This document shows, piece after piece, positions 30,105 to 37,238 of a stretch of 64,000 bases of DNA. Below the pieces are notes generated by a model that searched no databases, was not told where the DNA came from, and saw only the letters and a program-made list of their open reading frames with translations. Location: assembly GCF_900113005.1 (NCBI RefSeq), contig NZ_FONW01000002.1, forward strand, positions 1 to 64,000. The letters are read 5' to 3'. Made by a program: the position numbers and the translations under genes. How positions within the stretch are numbered: position 1 is the stretch's first letter; each line of letters begins with the position of its first letter. The DNA comes from Sunxiuqinia elliptica. Lineage in GTDB: Bacteria > Bacteroidota > Bacteroidia > Bacteroidales > Prolixibacteraceae.

Positions 30105-30317
30105 ATGAAGACATTAACGTTTAAAACAAACATCAAATGTGGAGGATGCCTGGCGAAGGTAACTCCGGTACTGAATGAGGAAAAAGCCATTGAAAACTGG
30201 AAGGTTGATCTGGAAGCAGCCGATCGTGTGCTAACGGTTGAAACCAACAAGCTATCGGGCAACGATGTACGCCGGCTGGTGCTGAAAGCGGGTTTCGAAG
30301 CCCACGAAGTAGGCTAG
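30105..30317 (+). CDS. Small HMA-domain metal-binding protein (CopZ-like)
   Basis: A 70-residue single HMA domain: LTFKTNIKCGGCLAKVTPVL carries the CxxC (Cys12, Cys15), followed by the usual beta-alpha-beta elements. Such proteins carry Cu(I) in the cytoplasm and hand it to CopA. It lies 177 bp after copA. A short inverted repeat (AGGCAA...TTGCCT, about 30057-30082) precedes it and may be regulatory. Its TAG stop falls inside the left end of a ~166-bp palindromic element, so the last codons could have been reshaped by an insertion. Confidence 0.85.
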   Translation: MKTLTFKTNIKCGGCLAKVTPVLNEEKAIENWKVDLEAADRVLTVETNKLSGNDVRRLVLKAGFEAHEVG

Positions 30318-30480
30318 TGTCAAATCAAGCATGACCTATCGCGCCAAGCCTTGTCCTTTTCCGGTTTTGTTTCATTATAAAAAGACTCACGTAGCTACGG
30401 CTATGTTTCCTTTTTCTAATTTTACAAAACACGGAAAATTAGGGTGGCTTACACGAAATCTTACACTTGACTTGACACTA
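30315..30480. repeat. Imperfect 166-bp palindromic (MITE-like) element
   Basis: The ends TAGTGTCAAATCAAG and CTTGACTTGACACTA are inverted copies with one mismatch in 15. Matching continues inward: TTTTCCGGTTTTGT against ACAAAACACGGAAAA, and CACGTAGCTACGGCTATG around a GTAGCTAC centre. The whole could fold as one long hairpin. It carries no gene. It could be a transposon relic with TA at both ends or an elaborate terminator for the HMA gene. The centre resembles the 'ATAGCCGTAGG' hairpin of the array that starts 1 kb downstream. Confidence 0.6.
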
Positions 30481-30572
30481 GTAGCGCTCGACGGGTTGGG
30501 CATGTAGGGACCCGATTGTTGGTGTCCCTGCAAAACTCGTTTGTCAGGTCGCTTTTGTTGGATTCCCTTTCT

Positions 30573-30580
30573 TATCTTTG
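30573..30580 (+). promoter_or_regulatory. Candidate -7 box before EamA transporter gene
   Basis: TATCTTTG is a consensus Bacteroidota -7 box just upstream of the EamA gene. The transcript would begin about 7 bp on, at the first ATG (30585), which favours the second ATG (30600) or a nearly leaderless message. The nearest TTTG upstream is only ~15 bp away. Confidence 0.35.
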
Positions 30581-30584
30581 CTGC

Positions 30585-31487
30585 ATGAGATCGGATCAAA
30601 TGAAGGGCTACCTGTTTGCAGGAATTGCAACCATTGCCTTCTCCAACATCTACATTTTCAGTAAGGCAGCACTTAACGAAGTGCACCTGGCGCAGTTTGG
30701 GGTGTACTGGTTTTTCATTGCGCTGGTGCTGAATGTAGCCTGGTTGGTCAAGTCGGGAGGACATCAGGCCATTCGGCAGTTTCGTGGACGGCAATGGCGG
30801 GTGCTTGCCTTGCTGGGCGTACTCGAAATTCTGACAACCACCAGTTTTTTTCTTTCCGTACAGGTGATTCCTGATCCGGCCGTCACCTCTTTCCTTGGAA
30901 ATATGTTTCCGGTGATACTCACCGTGATGGGCATTGTTTTTCTACACGAACGCTTTACCTGGATGGAATCGTTTGGTGCCATACTGGCACTGGTTGGAGC
31001 CTTCATTATCAGTTACCAGGGCGGAACCACTTTGTCCGACCTGTTTATTCCCGGAACCGGAATTGTGCTGATCAATGCCCTTTTTGCATCAACGGCTTCG
31101 CTGGTGGTGAAGCTGAATGTGAAAAGCCTGACCCCCGAGCAAATGAACACCAACCGAGTGGTTTGGCTGTTTACTTTCTCGGTCATCATGCTGCTGGTGT
31201 TCGATCAACCGTTGTCGATTCCTTCAAGTGCCTTGCTCAATATCAGTATTGGAGCTTGCCTGGGGCCCTTCCTTGCCGTGCTGATGATCTACCATTCATT
31301 CAGCCTGATTGAAGTGTCCAAGTCCTCTATCGTTCAAAGTACCAAAGGCGTTTTTGTACTGATTGGCAGCTTCTTCTATTTCCACACCCTGCCCCTGCCA
31401 CACCAATTGGTGGGTGGCGCCATCACCGTCCTGGGCGTTGTCATCATCTCCCTCAGCCGCGCCGGCCTTTTAAAGGCTAAGAAGTGA
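30585..31487 (+). CDS. EamA/DMT family transporter
   Basis: About 300 residues with ten predicted transmembrane helices in two EamA repeats: GYLFAGIATIAFSNIYIFSK opens the first and LFIPGTGIVLINALFASTAS the second. The VTSFLGNMFPVILTVMGIVF segment is typical of the drug/metabolite transporter superfamily. Substrate is unknown. The start could be this ATG or the one five codons later, which has a promoter just upstream. It is monocistronic, between the palindromic element and the repeat array. Confidence 0.85.
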   Translation: MRSDQMKGYLFAGIATIAFSNIYIFSKAALNEVHLAQFGVYWFFIALVLNVAWLVKSGGHQAIRQFRGRQWRVLALLGVLEILTTTSFFLSVQVIPDPAVTSFLGNMFPVILTVMGIVFLHERFTWMESFGAILALVGAFIISYQGGTTLSDLFIPGTGIVLINALFASTASLVVKLNVKSLTPEQMNTNRVVWLFTFSVIMLLVFDQPLSIPSSALLNISIGACLGPFLAVLMIYHSFSLIEVSKSSIVQSTKGVFVLIGSFFYFHTLPLPHQLVGGAITVLGVVIISLSRAGLLKAKK

Positions 31488-32290
31488 GGGGACAGCACCA
31501 GTCCAAAATAGTGTGACGTGAGTCTTAATATTCCAATAACCCGAAGGTGATAACCATAGGAAAATAATGACTAAGCTAGTCGCAAGGGAGTTGATCAATG
31601 TTTTCCAGAGTATTTCAAAAAAGGTGTTTTTTCGAATAACCCGAAGGGGTTTAATAATGGTAGCCGTAGGTTACACCTACGGACAATAATGAATCGCGCA
31701 GTCCCCAGAACCCGGAACGGGTTCAATATCTTCCTAAGGCGACGATCTTTTCAAATCAATTTCATTAATTGAACCCCCATTCGGGGTTCCTTTTTGGTAG
31801 GATCGTATTGGAATCTACAGGTTGCACTTGTCGTTATTGTTATTGAATCCAGAACTGGATTCAAAATAACCCGAAGGGTTTAATTAGTATAGCCGCAACC
31901 TATGGAAAATAATAAATAGCACAGCTCACTGAAGCTGGGGAACGATCAATGTTCTTCGGAACATTTCAAAAGGGTCTTTTTTTTAATAACCCGCAGGGTT
32001 TAATAATGATAGCCGTAGGATACACCTACGGACAATAATGAATCGCGCAGTCCCCAGAACCCGGAACCCGGAACGGGTTTAATATCTTCATAGGGGGACG
32101 ATCTTTTCAAATCAATTTTATTAATTGAACCCCCATTCGGGGTTCCTTTTTGTCGTAATGCAGTTGGAAATCTACAGGTTGCACCTATCGTTATTGTTAT
32201 TGAAGCCAGAACTGGATTCCAATTAACCCGCAGGGTTTAACTATGATAGCCGTAGGTGCAACCTACGGAAAATATGAGGGATGAGGCCGC

Positions 32291-32312
32291 CAGAACCCAT
32301 TATGGGTTCAAC
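32291..32312. repeat. Hairpin flanking transposase, 3' side
   Basis: AGAACCC-ATTAT-GGGTTCA is the local copy of the GAACCC/GGGTTC hairpin found in every unit. It lies 16 bp beyond the transposase stop codon and would be the left boundary of a transposable unit. Confidence 0.6.
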
Positions 32313-32327
32313 ATCGTTATAACGAAA

Positions 32328-32774
32328 TCACAATAAATACCGTTCATCAAAATCGATTCCATGTTTTGTCAAAAGTTCGATGAACTCTTCTCTGAATGGT
32401 TTAACCCGGTGATGCTCCTGCTGGTTTTTGATGTAATTAATCAGCACTTCCTTTTGCTTTATCGAGTAAGTAAATGCTCCATAGCCCTCCTGCCATGCGG
32501 TGAAGTTGGGGAATATCCGGTTTTGTTTTATCCACAATGATGAGGCAACCTTGATGTCTTTAACCAAGGAAGACAACGGAATTGTTGGATGCAAATGCAT
32601 AGCGATATGGATATGGTCTTCAATGCCATTGATTTGATAAAGTTTACAGTTTTTATTCTTCAATAGTCCCCAGATAAAGCGAAATAGTTTTTCGCGGTTG
32701 TGTTCAAGTAATGTTTTTTCCCGGTTTTTTGTGGAGAAAACAAGCTGATACAAGATTTGTGTATAGGTTGACAT
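32328..32774 (-). CDS. IS200-like / REP-associated tyrosine transposase (Y1 HUH)
   Basis: A 148-residue Y1 transposase. It has the HUH motif as HIH (His54, His56 in GIEDHIHIAMHLHPT), the entry TQILYQLVFSTKNRE typical of IS200/RAYT proteins, WQEGYGAFTYS, and the catalytic Tyr candidate Y114 in NYIKNQQEHH. It is complete and probably active. These enzymes cut and rejoin single-stranded DNA next to hairpins. No partner tnpB is present. The gene sits inside the repeat array, framed by a GAACCC/GGGTTC hairpin on its 3' side and a GAACCCC/GGGGTTC hairpin on its 5' side. It may recognise and spread these hairpins, as RAYTs do for REP sequences. Confidence 0.88.
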   Translation of the reverse strand: MSTYTQILYQLVFSTKNREKTLLEHNREKLFRFIWGLLKNKNCKLYQINGIEDHIHIAMHLHPTIPLSSLVKDIKVASSLWIKQNRIFPNFTAWQEGYGAFTYSIKQKEVLINYIKNQQEHHRVKPFREEFIELLTKHGIDFDERYLL

Positions 32775-32813
32775 ATTCTGTGATTTTCTTCAAGATAATT
32801 AAAATCAATTAAT

Positions 32814-32834
32814 TGAACCCCCATTCGGGGTTCT
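32814..32834. repeat. Hairpin flanking transposase, 5' side
   Basis: TTGAACCCC-CATTC-GGGGTTC lies about 40 bp upstream of the transposase start codon. It is the copy of a hairpin present once per unit throughout the array and would be the right boundary of a transposable unit. Confidence 0.6.
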
Positions 32835-34533
32835 TTTTTGTCGTAGTGCTGCTGGGAATTTGCAGGTTGCACCTGTCGTTATTGTTATTGAATCCAGAAT
32901 TGGATTCAAATAACCCGCAGGGTTTAACTATGATAGCCGCAACCTATGGAAAATAATAAATAGCATAGTTCACTGAAGTGAGGGAACGATCAATGTTCTT
33001 CGGAACATATCAAAAGGGTCTTTTTCCAATAACCCGTAGGGTTTAACAAACATAGCCGTAGGTTACACCTACGGACAATAATGAATCGCGCAGTCCCCAG
33101 AACCCGGAACGGGTTCAATATCTTCCTAAGGCGATGACCTTTTCAAATCGATTTCATTAATTGAACCCCCATTCGGGGTCCTTTTTTGTCGTAGTGCTGC
33201 TGGGAATTTGCAGGTTGCACCTATCGTTATTGAATCCAGTTCCTGATTCCAAATAACCCGTAGGGTTTAACTAGTATAGCCGCAACCTATGGAAAATAAT
33301 AAATAGCATAGTTCACTGAAGTGAGGGAACGATCAATGTTCTTCGGAACATATCAAAAGGGTCTTTTTCCAATAACCCGCAGGGTTTAACAACTATAGCC
33401 GTAGGTTTTACCTACGGACAATAATGAATGGAGCAGTCCCCAGAACCCGGAACGGGTTCAATATCTTCCTAAGGCGACGATCTTTTCAAATCAATTTCAT
33501 TAATTGAACCGCCATTCGGGGTTCCTTTTTGGTAGAATGCTGTTGAGAACCTACAGGTTGTACCTGTCGTTATTGTTGTTGAATCCAGAACTGGATTCAA
33601 ATAACCCGAAGGGTTTAACTAGTATAGCCGCAGCCTATGGAAAATAATAAATAGCACAGCTCACTGAAGTGAGGGAACGATCAATGTTCTTCGGAACATA
33701 TCAAGAGGGTCTTTTTTTTAATAACCCGCAGGGTTTAATAACTATAGCCGTAGGTTTTACCTACGGACAATTGAGAATGAAGTAGTCCCCAGAACCTAGG
33801 ATGGGTTCAACATCATTAATTAAACCCCCGTTCGGGGTTCTTTTTTGTCGTAATGTTGTTGAAAATCTACAGGTTGCACCTGTAGTTATTGTTATTGAAT
33901 CCAGAATTGGATTCAAATAACCCACAGGGTTTAACAAACATAGCCGTAGGTTACACCTACGGACAATAATGAATGGAACAGTCGCCAGAACCCTGAACGG
34001 GTTCAATATCTTCCTAAGGCGATGACCTTTTCAAATCGATTTCATTAATTGAACCCCCATTCGGGGTTCCTTTTTGTCGTAATACAGTTGGAAATCTACA
34101 GGTTGCACCTGTAGTTATTGTTGTTGAATCCAGTTCCGGATTCAAAATAACCCGCAGGGTTTAACAACTATAGCCGTAGGTTTTACCTACGGACAATAAT
34201 GAATGGAGCAGTCCCCAGAACCCAGGATGGGTTCAACATTTTCCTATGTCAATCATCATTTTAAATCGATTTGATCAATTGAATCTCCATTTCAGATTCT
34301 TTCTCCCCAAAAAATGACGTTTTTGAGACAACTAAGTCCCTTGTTGAAGCTTATTTCGGGCTAATTTGCCTTGTTTTTAAGTAGCAAAAAGTGCGCTTCG
34401 TTGGCTCAGGTGGGGGGCTCATCACGAAAAAAGTGCAGTTCATGAAATTCTGCTTAACCGGTACCCTAGTTTTGATTATTAGGATGTAACTTGTTGTGAA
34501 CGAATTCTTTTAATTATTTAAAACACACAAACT

Positions 34534-34998
34534 ATGGAAAACAAAATCAATTACCAGCTTCCCAGTGCGGTCGCTGAGGAGGCTGCGGGAAAGATCAACG
34601 AAGCCGTTAGCCTTTTGAGTCCTTACCTGATTGCCTTGAATGCTGAGGAGCGGCAATCTTTACCCAAGATGAGTGATGGTACGGCCCCGTTTGTCGAAAA
34701 GTGCCTGGACTATTGCGAGAGTGATGCCCAGTTTGCCCCTCCCTTTCTCGATTTGGAAGGCTTCCAGAATGACATGGACAGCTGGGAAAAGCTGATGGCT
34801 ATTTTGCGGCCGGTTCAGCAGTTGGCGGCCAACCTGGACGATACCACCACCCAAGCCGGATCGGAAGGTTATACGGCGGCACTGATGTATTACAATTCGG
34901 TGAAGCAGGCCGCCAAGCTTAGTATTCCCGGCTCCAAAACCATCTACGACGATCTGAAGAAACGCTTTGCCAGCAATGGCAATCGGACGGTTGAGTAA
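34534..34998 (+). CDS. Conserved-looking hypothetical protein, helical, 154 aa
   Basis: No family was recognised. The 154-residue product has no signal peptide or membrane segment and looks mostly helical: EEAAGKINEAVSLLSPYL, MDSWEKLMAILRPVQQLAAN, AALMYYNSVKQAAK. The composition is ordinary and codons resemble those of the core genes, so it is probably expressed. AACACACAAACT before the ATG is A-rich, as usual in this phylum. It lies alone between the hairpin array and the 21-bp repeat region and ends at a terminator. No function can be proposed. Confidence 0.65.
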   Translation: MENKINYQLPSAVAEEAAGKINEAVSLLSPYLIALNAEERQSLPKMSDGTAPFVEKCLDYCESDAQFAPPFLDLEGFQNDMDSWEKLMAILRPVQQLAANLDDTTTQAGSEGYTAALMYYNSVKQAAKLSIPGSKTIYDDLKKRFASNGNRTVE

Positions 34999-35034
34999 GT
35001 TCCCCTAGTTGGATGGTTTTAGTTGAAGTGTTCT

Positions 35035-35071
35035 AAAGGCAGGATCTGTTTTCAGGAGACTGTCTTTTTTT
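35035..35071 (+). terminator. Intrinsic terminator after hypothetical gene
   Basis: AAAGGCAG pairs with CTGTCTTT (one wobble) across a 17-nt loop and runs into a seven-base T tract. Confidence 0.6.
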
Positions 35072-35123
35072 GTTTACAGGACACCGTTTATTGAACACTC
35101 TCGAACACTACCGCCACCAAATC

Positions 35124-35333
35124 GGCTCAAGTCAGCCGGGATCCGACTCGAGTCAGGTTTGTGCCAACTACTGGTTGCTTTTGGGTGACTCCTTTCATCT
35201 TTTTGTCGACTGCAGTTCCCTTTGGGACAACTGGAGTCTGGCCGGAACTAACTGCAGTTAGCCTGAACCTGGGGCGAGTTAGCTGGTACCCGACTGCAGT
35301 CACCTCAGGGCTAACTTGAGTCAGGTTTGAAGT
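35124..35333. repeat. Ten degenerate 21-bp tandem repeats with palindromic cores
   Basis: Ten consecutive units each exactly 21 bp long, starting GGCTCAAGTC, GACTCGAGTC, AACTACTGGT, GACTCCTTTC, GACTGCAGTT, AACTGGAGTC, AACTGCAGTT, GGGGCGAGTT, GACTGCAGTC and AACTTGAGTC. Most share a RACTnnAGTY core that is its own reverse complement, followed by an SCC/AGG-rich half. Units have diverged strongly but length has not changed. 21 bp equals seven codons, or two helical turns. Confidence 0.7.
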
Positions 35334-35361
35334 GGGAGGGGGTACTTCATAAGTGGGGGGA

Positions 35362-35380
35362 GGGTACTTCCGAAGTACCC
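35362..35380. repeat. Perfect GGGTACTT hairpin
   Basis: GGGTACTT-CCG-AAGTACCC. A related GGGGGTACTTCATAAGTGGGGGG lies just upstream. There is no T tract, so it is not a standard terminator. Confidence 0.6.
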
Positions 35381-35547
35381 CCTGAGCTGTTAAATAGAAG
35401 CTATTTAGAAACAATCCAAAATTGAATTTAGTCATACCTATATTTTGTAAAGTTTTGTAAATTGAGCGGTGAAAATGAAAAAGTAATTGACGAGTAGGTG
35501 GATATATGCAGACGTTGCGCTTCATGCGAAAAAAGACAACCTGAAAA

Positions 35548-37104
35548 ATGATAACAGAATTCATCGGACAAGGATTAACAGATAATGTTGAAGAATCAAC
35601 TGGAGACTACATTTGTTCCTCATTAAAAGAAGAAGTTTTCACAGATATTACGTTTTTTGTTGCTTTCATGAGAAGTAAAGGACTATTGAAGCTGAAACCT
35701 TTCATTCAGACCGCAATAGCTCAAAAAAGAAATATTACCATTTATGTTGGAATAGATGATAAGATAACATCAAAAGAAGCTCTGGAAATGTTGTTAGAAC
35801 TTGATGTTGAAGCATATGTTTACAATTCGAAAAGATACATATTTCACCCTAAAATCTATTTATTTGAGGGAGAATTAAGAAATAGAATAATAGTTGGTTC
35901 TTCGAATCTAACTAAAACAGGTCTATTCTTTAATATTGAATCATCTATACTACTTGACTTTACAGGAGAAGATAAAAGTGGGTTTAAAGTTTTAAATCAA
36001 TTAAAGGAGTATTATTCACCATTACTTGAATTTGATAGTGATAATTTAGACAAAGTAACTCCTGAGCATATAAAATTTCTAGTTGATAATTCCCGAGTTT
36101 CTATTGAGCAATATGAGTCCGATGAAGACTACACTGTTAATGCTCATGATAATTCAAAGGAAAAGAATCGGAATCCCAAAATTGGAGAACTTGGAAATAT
36201 TGAAATCTCGGAGAATAAAAAATCTCCAAAGAGATATGAACTGAAGATAACAGAAGAATATCTTGAAAAATGGGATTCAATGTTCGAAAGAATGAAAGAG
36301 TTCAAAGAGAAGTATAATAAGACTACAGTTCCTAGAGATTATCATGATAGAACTTTATATGGATGGTTTCGGAAGCAAAAAAACATATACAATCATCCAA
36401 CTCTAAAGATGCCTGAAGAGCATTTAGAAAAATTAATCTCAATTGATTTTCATTTTGAAGATGGTCATAAGGAACGTGAAAGGTTAATTGAGCTTAATTG
36501 GTTGAGAATTTTAAAAGAAGCATTGGAAGCAGGTGAAAACGTAAAGGCAAATCACAGATACAAATTTAATAACGAGACAATAGGAACATTCTTAGTTGGA
36601 GTAAAACAAGCTAACAACGAAAATCCTCCTAGGAAATTAGAATTAAGGAAGGAAATTGAAGAATTGGGTTTTGATTATAAAGAAACAAGTCGAAAACCCG
36701 AACATGTTGTACAGCGTTACCTTGATAAATTAGTTAATGATGAGAACCCAAATAAGATGTCCTATCAAAATCATTTTAATAGTGCAATTCTTCCAAAGAA
36801 GAATAAAATATCAGCTGAATTAAAGAAAGAACTTGAAGAGGTTTGGGAATTACAATTTGAAGAACCAAGAACTTGGGAAAAGAAATCAAAAGTACAAGAT
36901 TATACACCAGAATGGAAGGCGTTTAGATATAATAGAACATTAAATCCAGAAGGCAAATGGTACAAGGGCAAATCTCACATGGGAGATATTTATGAATGGG
37001 TTTGGGGTAAGAAAAAGAATAAGAGGAAAATGGATTTAGTGATTGATAGGTTTAATGAGCAAGAGAAGAGAGAGCTTAAAAATGAAGGATTTCCAATTGA
37101 TTAG
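35548..37104 (+). CDS. PLD-like nuclease with helicase-associated (HA) repeats
   Basis: A 518-residue protein. Residues 1-180 form a phospholipase-D-like nuclease domain with a single HxK...GSxN motif (His100-x-Lys102 in FHPKIYLFEG; GSSN at 117-120; Glu131), as in BfiI/NgoFVII-type restriction nucleases that act as dimers. A Lys/Glu-rich linker follows. Then come two or three helicase-associated-like modules with spaced Trp and Lys/Arg (WDSMFERMKEFKEKYNKTTV, TLYGWFRKQKN; later NWLRILKEAL and IYEWVWGKKK). HA modules usually follow a helicase, but no helicase domain or gene is present here. Codon use is more A-rich than its neighbours, suggesting transfer. It may be a defence nuclease or a remnant of a larger system. 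Confidence 0.72.
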   Translation: MITEFIGQGLTDNVEESTGDYICSSLKEEVFTDITFFVAFMRSKGLLKLKPFIQTAIAQKRNITIYVGIDDKITSKEALEMLLELDVEAYVYNSKRYIFHPKIYLFEGELRNRIIVGSSNLTKTGLFFNIESSILLDFTGEDKSGFKVLNQLKEYYSPLLEFDSDNLDKVTPEHIKFLVDNSRVSIEQYESDEDYTVNAHDNSKEKNRNPKIGELGNIEISENKKSPKRYELKITEEYLEKWDSMFERMKEFKEKYNKTTVPRDYHDRTLYGWFRKQKNIYNHPTLKMPEEHLEKLISIDFHFEDGHKERERLIELNWLRILKEALEAGENVKANHRYKFNNETIGTFLVGVKQANNENPPRKLELRKEIEELGFDYKETSRKPEHVVQRYLDKLVNDENPNKMSYQNHFNSAILPKKNKISAELKKELEEVWELQFEEPRTWEKKSKVQDYTPEWKAFRYNRTLNPEGKWYKGKSHMGDIYEWVWGKKKNKRKMDLVIDRFNEQEKRELKNEGFPID

Positions 37105-37238
37105 CCTGCACCTTACTTCCCTCCGCTACTGCCCGATTATATTGTATGGTGCTATTACAAACTAATAATATATAGGATCAACACTTAGTCCCTCATTATT
37201 CAGCCAACAAAATGATAAACCACCCAAAAATTAAAATA

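Larger units (their letters stand above)
31530..34300. repeat. REP-like hairpin repeat array with resident Y1 transposase
   Basis: About 2.8 kb of tandem complex repeats. The super-unit of ~343-350 bp starts at AATAACCCGnAGGGTTTAA, at 31635, 31985, 33028, 33371 and 33720. Each unit strings together short perfect hairpins: AACCC-GnA-GGGTT; CCGTAGGT-nnn-ACCTACGG; GAACCCG-GAA-CGGGTTC; GAACCCC-nnnnn-GGGGTTC; ACAGGT-TGC-ACCTGT; GAATCCAG-AA-CTGGATTC; CTCACT-GA-AGTGAG; ATGTTC-TTCG-GAACAT. A second AACCC hairpin type, followed by ATAGCCGCAACCTATGG, occurs at 31865, 32909, 33252 and 33600. The later copies at 33916 and 34146 are shortened units. Loops vary more than stems, so pairing appears conserved. 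One unit contains the transposase gene. Confidence 0.9.
34999..35547. other. Noncoding 549-bp region with tandem repeats and hairpins
   Basis: Starting from the hypothetical gene, it holds a terminator, ten 21-bp tandem units (35124-35333) and a strong GGGTACTT/AAGTACCC hairpin. The last ~165 bp before the PLD gene is AT-rich with no feature recognised. An open minus-strand frame crosses the repeats but has no coding signs. Confidence 0.5.

Noticed and set aside
32660-32872. Minus-strand 70-aa frame upstream of the transposase
   Set aside because: It overlaps the transposase start in another frame and covers repeat hairpins; no family features.
33761-34006. Minus-strand 81-aa open frame inside the hairpin array
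   Set aside because: It consists only of repeat sequence, has no homologous frame kept open in the other units, and the hairpins explain its content.
31530-34300. CRISPR array
   Set aside because: Repeats are long and composite, made of different hairpins, with no unique ~30-bp spacers of constant length and no cas genes nearby.
35127-35564. Minus-strand 145-aa frame with LTxV heptapeptide repeats
   Set aside because: The repeat follows directly from the 21-bp DNA period, the N-terminal part overlaps the promoter area and start of the PLD gene, and there is no signal peptide or coding bias. Kept only as a possibility under the tandem-repeat finding.
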